A stretch of 64,000 bases of DNA from Liolophura sinensis (taxonomy: Eukaryota > Mollusca > Polyplacophora > Chitonida > Chitonidae), in contig NC_088302.1 of assembly GCF_032854445.1 (NCBI RefSeq), positions 53,102,046-53,166,045 on the forward strand. The letters are read 5' to 3'. The notes below the pieces were generated by a model. The model was given only the letters and a program-made list of their open reading frames with translations, was not told the DNA's origin and searched no databases. Shown piece after piece: positions 1 to 10,739 of this stretch; position 1 is the first letter of the stretch, and each line of letters starts with the position of its first letter. A program made the position numbers and the translations under genes.

Positions 1-538
1 CGATCAAGTTGCTGACAGATCACATGACCCAACGTGTGCTGGTTTTCACAGCGCTCGCGTTGGCGATTGTTTTGGGGCCATTGTGCTGCGCTTGCGCGCT
101 GACCACTAGGCCACTCAGAACCACAATTGTTTTTGTATACGATATATTGAGTCGCCTAAGCTGCTTTGCTCTGTCCAATGCTCTGCATCTTCTAACAAAT
201 CAAACTCTCGGACACATGATTCTAAATATTAAGGTGTGCAGTGGAATCCATATAGTCTAATTCGTCATATATCTGTATAACTGCGCATATGCGTGAAGTT
301 ATCCCCTACGCAAACTGAGCTTGTCCTATGAGCCGAGGACTACGAATACTCTTATCTATAGACCATTAACTACTGATTACCTTAATAATAATTAAGCGTT
401 TGATTGGACTTTAACGCCGTTCGCAGAAATGTCAGGAGTAAACCACAGCTCTTGGACATGTGTTATGTTGATGGAAGGCAAGTGATCTTTACTTGTGCCG
501 GACTTCACAGTCTATCCACCACTGTACTCTGTGATCTC

Positions 539-664
539 GGCCAGTACGACTTTCAGCTATGCCAGTACGACTTTCAGCTAGGCGAATATAATTTTTAGGT
601 AGGCCAATACGACCTTCAGTTAGTCCAATATGGCCGTCAACTCGGGCCAGTACCACTTTCAAAT
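539..664. repeat. Degenerate 21-bp tandem repeat, about 6 copies
   Basis: The motif GCCAGTACGACTTTCAGCTA recurs about every 21 bp with growing divergence (GCCAATACGACCTTCAGTTA, then CCAATATGGCCGTCAACTCG). This is a short old minisatellite. The period is a multiple of three, so frames stay open across it; I do not read it as coding. Confidence 0.6.
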
Positions 665-728
665 CGAGCAATTCAGCCTTGCTTCGGATGTCAAGTTTGC
701 CAAGTCGCATTGACTGTATTTGGGTAAT

Positions 729-812
729 ATTTATTTATTTATTTGATTGGTGTTTTATGCCGTACTCAAGAATATTTCACTTATATGACGGCGGCCAGCA
801 TTATTTTGGGGG
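729..812 (-). mobile_element. SINE 3' fragment
   Basis: The block starts with a TTTATTTATTTATTTGATTGG tail and continues through GCCGTACTCAAGAATATTTCAC and GGCGGCCAGCATTAT. It is the reverse complement of the 3' half of the fuller SINE at 14,468-14,716. Only the 3' part is preserved, as expected for a truncated insertion. Confidence 0.7.
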
Positions 813-2134
813 AAATATTTCGGTAATAACATACATGGGTAATTAATAAAACACCATAACAAGCAGTAATTGGCTATATGTATGAAGTAACCCCGAGCGA
901 TCCGTGAAGAGACGGTATTATTGTACCATCACTTGACTCACTCAGCAGTCTTACTGTGTTATGTCTTACTGTCCTTTGTACAATTAACATGTGAATTATT
1001 TACTGTCAAATGGACTGATCATGAATATATTATCTGGAATCCCACTGTCTTGTGCTCCACTGCTGTTGGCAGTACTCTAGTGTGTAAGTCAGCTGGTTCT
1101 GAGGGGCCTGTCATAACCACATTGTCCGTGATATAACCCCAAGACACCAGACTCGGCTCGGTGTCTGGGTAACGAAGCACTTGTGGGTGTTCATGACATC
1201 TGCTTCATGTTAAAGGTTTGATTACACACCACATAAGGGTTCGAAAGGTAAATATTTATTTGTACTGAAACAAATACTGGAATTTTTATAACTACGATAA
1301 ACAGACGTAAAACAGATTATTTGTGGATCATAAGATATTACTGGTGATTTATACTCTAGTAAGCATGGAAATATTTTCTTTTTTGTGGGGGGTGGGGCTG
1401 AATATTTGTGAATGTTGCGAATGATACCTTCTCTGAAGAGCAGAAGTTTTTTTTTCTGGTGAAAATGGTGGTAATGGTTGTAGAGGTCAAATTCTGCAGG
1501 AGAATTAAGGGTGGGCGGATTGGGATATCTGACCTGCGGGATGAACAGAAATATTGGTGTTTGTGTGTTTGACCCTGTTAACAATTAGTACGCCAACAAT
1601 GACCCAAATTAAATAGGTCAGCTTTCACATACCCATTAGGTATATCGATATTTTTAGGTAGATTCATACCGAGTGGCGGTCCACTGGGGCACCTGTCCCA
1701 GCAGTAACCGCTCATCAACCGACTTAATCTATCCACTAATCTCTAAACACCCAGGGCCTTAAACCCTTATATTCTGTCAGGAATTGTGCAGGCCATTGTG
1801 CATACTTGTACATTTACTCCGGGGATCAAGGTTTATGGTGTTTGACTATCTCTTTGCTGTGTTTTCCAATCTCTTAATTGACAACTTCGAGTGACTAAAA
1901 TGAAATCGGTTGGTGAATAAAAGTGTTCATAAATTTGTTGTGATAGCAATCAACGCGATGGCAAATGTGATATTAACAAAGCCAAATAAGCCTTTCAGAT
2001 GAAAATGTTAATATCTTCCCTTTCCTAGACCAGAGATTTGTATTCCTATGTGCGTATCCTAGGCTAACACACTTGTCCAAACATCTTTTTTCGTTTTCCA
2101 GAACATGATTTACATTTCTTTATTCATTTTTCTG

Positions 2135-2137
<3 letters not shown>

Positions 2138-2232
<95 letters not shown>
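2138..2232. repeat. (AT)n microsatellite
   Basis: An almost uninterrupted run of AT dinucleotides, about 95 bp long. The open frame across it encodes only Tyr-Ile repeats and is an artefact. Confidence 0.95.
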
Positions 2233-2233
<1 letters not shown>

Positions 2234-4068
2234 TCTTTGGCAGAGGGTTGTGATGGGGATGATGTTATTTCCAAATTTGCAATTCGAAGATTTACGTCTT
2301 CACAGGAAAGTTTAAAACCATAACAGGAAGTTCAAGTTTAAATCGTTCTGATTTCTTAACCAGTATGGATGCACTACATGAACCACTTGATCAAGGCAAG
2401 ATTAAGAGTGCCTTTTTAAGACTGCACCGTAACGCCATATCCTAGTGATAGTGCATCGATCTGTTTCGCTCTGATGCCGCTATAACACAATCCGTCGACA
2501 TTGTGTGTGTTTTCTGTACATACAAATAATATTTCCACTGACATGACTGATTTCGTTGTTGCTTAACAAAATGTATTATAATCTTTCACTTATACTTATA
2601 GAGGGTGTGCTAGAGGTAAACTTGCCAACGTGGGGGAGACAAGTGGTGTTCAACGGACGTTAGACTACGCAAATGTCATTGACAGCTTAGAGCCACCAAG
2701 GTGATAATAGATGGTCGATGACGTTCGTGTTCAGGCCGTCATTGGTTGAAACAAGAAATGAAGCAAAACAAAGCTAAAGTGGAAAAAGATCTGAAAAAAC
2801 TTTTTTTAAAACTATATGAAAAATAACTTGCCTTCAGTGGAAACTAGAAAGGCTACAATCCACAAGCGTGCGGTATAAATATTTTCTGTGAAGTCATGAT
2901 AGGTAACAAAGAAAGCTTGATTTATTAAAGTTTTGACTTCTAACAGCTTTTTATAATTGACTATATTCGTTTTCCTTTAAAATGAGTAATACGATTTGGA
3001 CAATGTCACGATTTCGGCATCTTATAATAATCAGGAAGAAAAAATTTATAAATAATCAGCCACAATGACTAATATCTTGTTGTTACTGTCATTGCTGCAA
3101 CCATCTTATATACGACAGAACCTAGGCTTAAAGTTGTATTAAAAATTAAATCATGTTACCTTGAAAAGAGAGCTTTGTGAGGTAAAGTAGTAGTGTCCAC
3201 GATACGTAACGTTCCATGCTGGTGCTAACAGCCGTCTACAGGTCTTCCGTCCGCGCACCGTTCAGGCACTTCGAGCAGATATCGGAATAATTGTTCTCAA
3301 TCGTTTACTCTTCCCTTCATCCACGCTCACCACAGTTCCCTGAACTAGGGTACCTACTCCCTGTTTTGACTGGTACATTGACGCGGTGACTTGCCGCTTG
3401 TGGTAAAACTATCCTCTCTCCCCATCCACAGGTGAATGATTGATGATCACCGTGTCCCAGTCAGATGGTTATTCTCCGCCAGTGTTCCGCTCCACTCAGT
3501 GTGTACCGTACTAATTCACGTCAGGTGTCACTCAGGTGATATCGATTTCCCCAAAGCACCCCACCCCACCCCACCCCAACACACCGTAGCTTTGGTGGTT
3601 ACGTGCTCTGCTTTACTCAAACATAGCAGCATTTATCCCTAGGTAGGCACCGGGTTGACGTTTTCCACCACAGCACTCAAACACAGCAGAAGTCAGACTG
3701 GGTATGACAGCAGTACACCCACAGAAGAGAACGGCTGTTAATTAATAACGGTTATTTATTTGGACGAAATATCTACGCCTGCCAGTGACGGTCATCACTG
3801 TTCTCTGTGACAGGTAACAAGAGCTCGTTAGAAAGAGAAACGCGTTGTACAATCACAGGAATTAACGAAGACAACTTCATCATGTCAAGTTTTCAGAATA
3901 TTGGGATTGGAATAATTCCGAGCTGTTAGGTTCCAACTAATATTTTTGAATGAAACCCTCTTGTACATAGTCTTTAACCACTCTTCTTATTGTATGAGAC
4001 AGACTCTTGCTGTTCTTGTTCCTTTACGTAATTTTCCTTGGGTTAAAATTAAATTTAAATTGTCGAAG

Positions 4069-4166
4069 CCATGTGGACATTAAACCCCAAGCACTCACTC
4101 ACTCACTCGAATCCATATGGACGTTAAACCCCAAGCACTCACTCACTCACTCACTTACTCACTCGA
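4069..4166. repeat. TTAAACCCCAAGCACTCACTC repeat pair
   Basis: Two copies of CCATGTGGACATTAAACCCC / CCATATGGACGTTAAACCCC, each followed by a (CACT)n run. This arrangement is the common 3' end of short dispersed elements in mollusc genomes, tandemly doubled here. No coding content. Confidence 0.6.
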
Positions 4167-5722
4167 AGCCATGTGGATGTGGAAAAGTGCTGAAGAGAAT
4201 TATTGCTCTGTTTTAATGAAATATTTTATAACAGAACCTATGCAATAAATATCCATCTGTCAGCAGGCAATTACCGAAGCAAAGATTTTTTCGGTCCATA
4301 ATGTTTTGATATGTTTTGGGTTTTAATCATGAAGAATTCTTTTGGTGTTTTCATATCCTTGGCACCGTTCTACAACGTTGCCTCATGCAACGGAAGTTCC
4401 ATAACTCGCTCGCTCACCCGTCCATCTCATCGTTGACTGTGAAAGTTACTCCCCTTGATAATTATCTGGTCTGGGCAGTCTCATGTTTAGTTCTTTTGGG
4501 TAAACTCCATTAATAACATCCACCACACAGCTTTTATCCATTCAACAGAACTGCACTTTATAGTATCGATGCAGACGGCTAACTTAACCCATACAGTCAG
4601 ACAAGACAGAAGTACATGCATAGCAGTAGATATATCTCAACATGCAATGTCCCGCCATTGGCAGATTGTCACACATTATTTGAGGCTGTTTTTTTAAAGG
4701 AGAAGAAAATTTAAATATCAGTCAAATACCATTGAAAACAGTATGCATTTCCTCGCAGGTGCATGCCATAAAAATTCTAATATGTACCTCAAGGTGATAA
4801 GTTATAAATAAATTCAGCGCCAAAATCCGCTGTGGGCGACTCAATTTTGCCCAAGAACTAGTCCTGAAGTCTTCTGTGTTAGGAGGAGAATTACCGTCGG
4901 AAACCGCCAGAGTGCAGTTCGTACATTCCCGGTAGAACTCTTCTTCCCAGAAGGTAGCGAACAGTACAGTTCGTTTTCCGCTTAACGATCGGGAAACCGG
5001 AATGTTGGACGTATGTTCCGAGTAATCGAACAAGCCTGCAGCTTTATCGACTCTCATTGGCTGAGAGGCAACACACCCCCAGCATAAATTACAAGGTGTT
5101 AAAGATGTAGGACGCGATGGACTCAGCGATTTATGACAGGTTTGCCGTTTTTAGGCTTTACGTGTACGGCGAGGAAAAATCGCAAAACAATACAGCAGGC
5201 TCCATCAGATAAAAAAAATGTGCTCTTTTCAGCCTACAGTGTCATGTTTTTAAGTTTTCTTCTCCTGTAAGAGATTACAACAATGAATATTGGGAAAGTC
5301 GTGAAGATTTGTTTTCATTAAATGGAAAAACAGATCACAATTAAATTAAACATTGCTAGATAGACTGCTGAACACTACAGAGGACCTAGAGTAATAAGAG
5401 CTATTCCAATATTAAAACCCGCTTTATAATTAAGAAAAGAAATTTATAGGATGAACCCGAAAAACTTCTTAGAGTTCGTTAAAACTGGTCACATGGCTGA
5501 TAAATCCCACCAATGAATTCAAACAATTTGTATTCAACGCCATCCTTGAGAACCTTTAGTCATGAATCATTGGTGGAAAGAAGTATTTTAAAATCATTCC
5601 TTTGTACAAGAAATAAAACACCTTCAGGAAGATCATTGATAAAAAAAAGGTCAAGGTAAAAGAATAAAAAACGAAAAGGGAGAGGGATCGATAAGCACAA
5701 AACATCAATGGCACACCAGGTT

Positions 5723-6496
5723 GAGAAAAGACATCAGGCCACGGTAGGGAAAAAAGGGAGGTAGGGATTGACCACATCCATCAGTTATCACTACGTATTG
5801 GAGAAAAGACATCAGGCTACGGTAGGGAAATAGGGAGGTAGGGACTGACCACATCCATCAGTTATCACTACGTATTGGAGAAAAGACATCAGGCTACGGT
5901 AGGGAAAAAGGGAGGTAGGGATTGACCACATCCATCAGTTATCACTACGTATTGGAGAAAAGACATCAGGCTACGGTAGGGAAATAGGGAGGTAGGGACT
6001 GACCACATCCATCAGTTATCACTACGTATTGGAGAAAAGACATCAGGCTACGGTAGGGAAAAAGGGAGGTAGGGATTGACCACATCCATCAGTTATCACT
6101 ACGTATTGGAGAAAAGACATCAGGCTACGGTAGGGAAATAGGGAGGTAGGGACTGACCACATCCATCAGTTATCACTACGTATTGGAGAAAAGACATCAG
6201 GCTACGGTAGGGAAACAGGGAGGTAGGGATTGACCACATCCATCAGTTATCACTACGTATTGGAGAAAAGACATCAGGCTACGGTAGGGAAAAAGGGAGG
6301 TAGGGATTGACCACATCCATCAGTTATCACTACGTATTGGAGAAAAGACATCAGGCTACGGTAGGGAAATAGGGAGGTAGGGATTGACCACATACCTTCA
6401 GCCATCACTACGTATTGGAGAAAAGACATCAGGCTACGGTAGGGAAATAGGGAGGTAGGGATTGACCACATACCTTCAGCCATCACTACGTATTGG
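5723..6496. repeat. 77-bp satellite, about 10 copies with a dimeric pattern
   Basis: Ten tandem copies of a 77-bp unit beginning GAGAAAAGACATCAGG, with unit starts at about 5,723, 5,801, 5,878, 5,955, 6,032, 6,109, 6,186, 6,263, 6,340 and 6,418. In units 1-6 two variants alternate: one with GGGAAAAAGG and GATTGACC, the other with GGGAAATAGG and GACTGACC. This gives a 154-bp higher-order period. The last two units share a different 3' variant (CATACCTTCAGCC). Open frames on the minus strand here are not genes. Confidence 0.93.
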
Positions 6497-8964
6497 AAAC
6501 ACTTCACAAGCACAGAGGTGAAAAGTGTGCCATAGATGTGATGGGAATTAATTTCTGGAGATTCCAGGAAAACTTTTGGTCTAATCGTATCTGGTTTGCT
6601 GCCTTTCCGGGACTCGCTTTACATTTGCTTTATGCGACCTTAATCTTGAGCCTTATAGATATGGGATGTTCAACAAGCGTCATCGAACACATTTTTATCA
6701 CGACCCCAACAGAGCAAGATGGGGAACGTGAACTGTTAGAATTTGTAGTAAACGCTCCTCGATTACTATATATGTTTTGCACATTTTCTGTAAATGCTTA
6801 CCTTTTGCAACACACATTCCACATTTAGAAGATAAACTAGTGTATTTTTAAGTGAATTAATAAGCGTTACATGGCGACAGTAACAGTCAGTAAACAAGTA
6901 AGGTATATATCCCAATCTCTCACCCAAATAGCTGAACGTTTACATCTGGCCATGTAAGAAGCTTGTGTCTTTAAATTATCTATATTAAATCACTACTTTC
7001 TTAATGCAAATAGGAATGAATGAGGCCAACGAATCTAGGCTGCATCATCTTGAATTAATGATTCAGTAAATGCTAACTTATGACCGGTACAAGCTCACTT
7101 AGATAAATGTTAACCTTAAGATTGCAAAAGTAAACGCATACCTTTATGGTTTGCAGCCGTTTTTCAACAAACGTTTACGGGAAAATTTAATAGTGCACTA
7201 TGTTGCGATTGGAAGGCACACATCTTAGCAACTTGGCCACCTTCGTTTAAATAGTATTTTGCGATGTTTTATTTCTGTCTTAAGATTGAAACTGATCCAC
7301 AGTTAATGGTTTGGGTTGACTTTTACAAACTGATCTGAAAACATTGATTTGCAAAATGTTCCAAAGCTGTTGCTATATCGGAACAAGCTGTCCCTATTAA
7401 ACCTGAGTGCATACTAGCTTTGATAGTCCATAACTAAAGTTATGCCAATTTGGATTTTCGTACTCTCAGATATGGAGAAGTTCCTGGTGATAGGCCTTAG
7501 ATGGAAATTGGAATCATTTTGGATCTTACATAATCAAATACATTTTCATCTCAACTCTGTCCAAATATTAATTTCTGTTCCAAGCGGGAATAAGACGAAT
7601 TAAGATTAAAGCGGAACCATTGAAAACCTGTCATTTCCATGGGCTTGTGTTCGAATTCTGGGTAAAAAGATACACTTTGGTATATAAATACAAACGCCAC
7701 CTGTCTCGATCATAGTTACATCGCACTGGTTCTAGAAATGCTATAGTGGGAATAGATGACGCTCTTTTAATGTCACGATATTGTATGCACAACGATCAGC
7801 CAAGAGTATATCAGCATGGTCAAAATCTTGATATACGTTGTATCTGGTTTGTTGGAGTTGAGGGTACAGCAAACTTGAGACAGAGAGAATCGCATTTACG
7901 GAAGAGGAAATCTGGGGCAGACCTAAAACCATCAGAACTAATGTCAGTACGAGTGGTAAAATCTTCTGCACTGAGGAACTAATCGAGGTGGGAAGACTTC
8001 AGTGAAACTTTGAACCCGCTGACTGGAGCAACCGATCATTTGTATAGCCTGAACTGTGGGTATATAAAGAGGGTAAAGCATGTCCACTGTTGAGGAGTGA
8101 CGTCTTAGCCTGACAGCGGTACGGCAACAAGTGATCGATTGTAGCCCCGTTTTGTTAACATTGTGGGTTGTGAATAACTCTACTAAGCCTACAGTGTAGC
8201 AGTTTGGATACAAATTCTTTCAGCATGTAGGTCAGATCATAAGCCACTGAATGTTTAATGACAGGTAATGTATATAGATAGCTCTCATATACGGTGTACG
8301 GCTGGGTCAGCATATAACAATAACCTCAACAGTAACTTCGTCGCAACGCACAAACATATGCTTTAAATGGACTAACGAATCGCCAGCAATTCTGGGGTGA
8401 GAGCTCAATAGTGTGTTTAAACAAGAGTAATTAAGGGCTAGGAGATAATTGATCTGATTTGATCAGTCTCGATAATCTGTGTATGTTACATTTACTTGGC
8501 ACCTAAAGGACCGACGAAATATAGGGCACATCAACGGGTAAGTTTTACATAGCATATGGTCAAGAGCTTGTAACTGTCATTCTGGCTTGACATACTGTTA
8601 TACAACAAGCACAAAACACGTAATGTAACTATGGCAACGTGCAAGTAGAATGTGATTACTGTGTGTGTTAAGACATCATAGCACTGTTGTATTTCGACGT
8701 TCGAGCTATCGTGGAAAGCATTACGTTTATAGTTTTCCACATTTAGCCTAAAAGATTCTTACCAGTACTGACTTACAGGTTTTCAACTTTCACAGATCAT
8801 GACCAAACCCTTTCAGTCATATTGTATTTTATGTTAAAGTTAGGAAATTGACCCTCCTTTTCGAGGCAAATATTCCGATATAATTTATATGGAACTGCAT
8901 CAGACAAGCACGTTTGTTTCAAATCTGTACACAATCTGTTGTGTATAGTAATATGATCCTCTAA

Positions 8965-9440
8965 CCATGGGTTTCAATTCGTGGGCTCCATGGGTTTCAA
9001 TATCATGGACTCCACGGGTTTCAAATCATGGACTCCACAGGTTTCAATATCATGGACTCCACGGGTTTCAAATCATGGACTCCACAGGTTTCGATATCAT
9101 GGACTCCACGGGTTTCAATATCATGGACTCCACGGGTTTCAAATCATGGACTCCACAGGTTTCAATATCATGGACTCCACGGGTTTCAAATCATGGACTC
9201 CACAGGTTTCAATATCATGGACTCCACGGGTTTCAAATCATGGACTCCACGTGTACAAATCATGGACTCCATGGGTTTCAAATCATGGACTCCATGGGTT
9301 TCAAATCATGAACCCCAGGTGTACAAATCATGAACTCCACGGGTTTCAAATCATGGACTCCACGTGTACAAATCATGGACTCCATGGGTTTCAAATCATG
9401 AACCCCACGTGTACAAATCATGGACTCCATGGGTTTCAAA
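8965..9440. repeat. 23/24-bp minisatellite, about 20 copies
   Basis: Tandem array of CATGGACTCCACGGGTTTCA units. In the first half two variants mostly alternate (…CACGGGTTTCAAAT, 23 bp, and …CACAGGTTTCAATAT, 24 bp). In the second half a third variant with GTGTACAAAT appears. Several overlapping open frames in all three phases follow from the repeat and are not taken as coding. Confidence 0.92.
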
Positions 9441-9639
9441 AGCACAGCTGACAAAATGTAACGGTAAACAGGCTAATTAGGTAATACACCAGACTGTGTA
9501 TATTTGCGTAACCTACTTATCTTGTTCTAGTGACTGGCAAGCTTATTCGTGGACTAAAGACAAACTTTATTATCATCGATTTACTCCGAAACCCAGTAAC
9601 ATTTTACATCTCAAATCTCTTTGATTTTGAGCAAATCAA

Positions 9640-9970
9640 AAAGATGGCTAATTTTTTTTATTGTTGTTTAACACCAAATTGAAGACTATCTTGCTTGTAT
9701 GCCTACTCAGTTTTATGGGTGGATGAACCCGGCAAGCCCCTTTGAAAACCATTGACCTTCGCCGAGTTACTGACAAACTTTAACGTGTATAAGGTATTCC
9801 GTATTCATGGAACAGAACATTAGAATTTGCTGTTGATTCCTCTTCGTCAACCATATAGTTCTACCTATGCACAATAAAGAGACAAGGGGAATCTGCAATA
9901 TCCCTGTCCAGCGCCGGGGATGAACTCGCACCTTGTGTGTCCTTAAGATTAACAGGTGTTTGCCACGGTG
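9640..9970. mobile_element. Degenerate short dispersed element(s)
   Basis: The segment contains GACCTTCGCCGAGTTACTGA, and further on CCAGCGCCGGGGATGAACTC, read on the other strand as a tRNA-type B-box (GAGTTCATCCCC). Both strings look like parts of tRNA-derived SINEs I associate with molluscs. Ends are not clear and no target duplication was found, so the limits are approximate. Confidence 0.4.
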
Positions 9971-10627
9971 TCGCAGAAGATAGGTATGTGTTAAATACCC
10001 GGAAGTAATATGGAAATGGTTTAAAATTGAACAAGCTCGTTCTTCACCTGGCACCTCCATGGGAAATCTCGACGGCAGAGGTGTACAGTCTCTGTGCAGG
10101 ATGATAACGGGATAATAACACTGGTGGTTTCTGCTGACACGTGTGTTGACGACCATAAAAAATGACTAAAGGGAATATGTAAAGCAGGCGCTCATCACCG
10201 TTAATATGGGGCCACATACGAAAATTCATATTTTCTGGCCGTGGACATATTTTATTTCATCAGTTTTTAAAAGCTGAGTGCATCAATAATCAGACACTCC
10301 CAGGCGGATTTGCTCTTTGTCAATATTTATATAACGTTATGTCAATATGCCTCATCCCTGGCCTCAAAGGGTTCGCAACTCATACGATCAGGAGTGCAAT
10401 ATGCTGTAACAAGAGTATCCTGATATCCCACATAAACATATAATGCCGTTTATGTATTTCAAAATGGTTACGAAACACTGGCATGTTTCATATTTTATCC
10501 CTGTAATTTTGTTTTATGCAGTTAATTGATATCACGTTTTAGTTTAACATAGATGTGCCTGCTTGGACTAATTCATGTGGATGAAGAGAGATGCTTGTTG
10601 AGCTAACTCAGAGTGCCTTACAGGGAG

Positions 10628-10659
10628 ATGAAGGGGAAATGAGAGCAGGCGATATTTGA
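10628..10659 (+). promoter_or_regulatory. Two tiny upstream ORFs before the MGCGSS start
   Basis: ATG at 10,628 opens a 4-codon ORF (MKGK, stop TGA 10,640-10,642). A second ATG at 10,639 overlaps that stop as ATGA and encodes MRAGDI before TGA at 10,657-10,659. They lie 18 bp upstream of the main ATG at 10,677. If the transcript includes this leader (a possible acceptor CCTTACAG ends at 10,623) they could dampen translation. Transcript evidence is lacking. Confidence 0.35.
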
Positions 10660-10676
10660 GAGGCTACAATAGCAAC

Positions 10677-10739
10677 ATGGGCTGTGGGTCTTCTTCCCCC
10701 AAGCCTGTCGCAAACAGCAAGCAGTCTCAACCTATCGAG
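10677..10739 (+). CDS. Exon 1: MGCGSS start exon
   Basis: Encodes 21 residues beginning MGCGSSSPKPVANSK. The ATG sits in AGCAACATGG, a fair initiation context. The donor CGAG|GTAAGT is strong and phase 0. Gly2/Ser6 fit the N-myristoyltransferase consensus and Cys3 is a likely palmitoylation site. Confidence 0.75.

Larger units (their letters stand above)
1..10676. other. Gene-poor flank
   Basis: I see no supported gene here. Open frames are short, lack recognisable domains and are often interrupted by repeats. The stretch holds a degenerate 21-bp repeat, SINE fragments, an (AT)n tract, a 77-bp satellite and a 23/24-bp minisatellite, listed separately. A 111-codon open frame at 4,722-5,057 (-) and a 111-codon frame at 6,493-6,828 (+) could be exons of unknown genes, but I recognise nothing in them. 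The parts 813-2,130, 2,240-4,070, 4,170-5,720, 6,500-8,960 and 9,970-10,620 contain nothing else I can name. Confidence 0.6.

Noticed and set aside
9-260. 83-codon frame with a signal-peptide-like start
   Set aside because: Hydrophobic N-terminus only; no splice-supported continuation and no recognisable domain.
2105-2323. Open frame through the (AT)n tract
   Set aside because: It encodes only Tyr-Ile repeats from a microsatellite.
4722-5057. 111-codon minus-strand frame
   Set aside because: Unrecognised, no repeat, no neighbour evidence; could be an exon but cannot be supported.
8967-9451. Three overlapping frames of 101-156 codons
   Set aside because: All come from the 23/24-bp array read in different phases.
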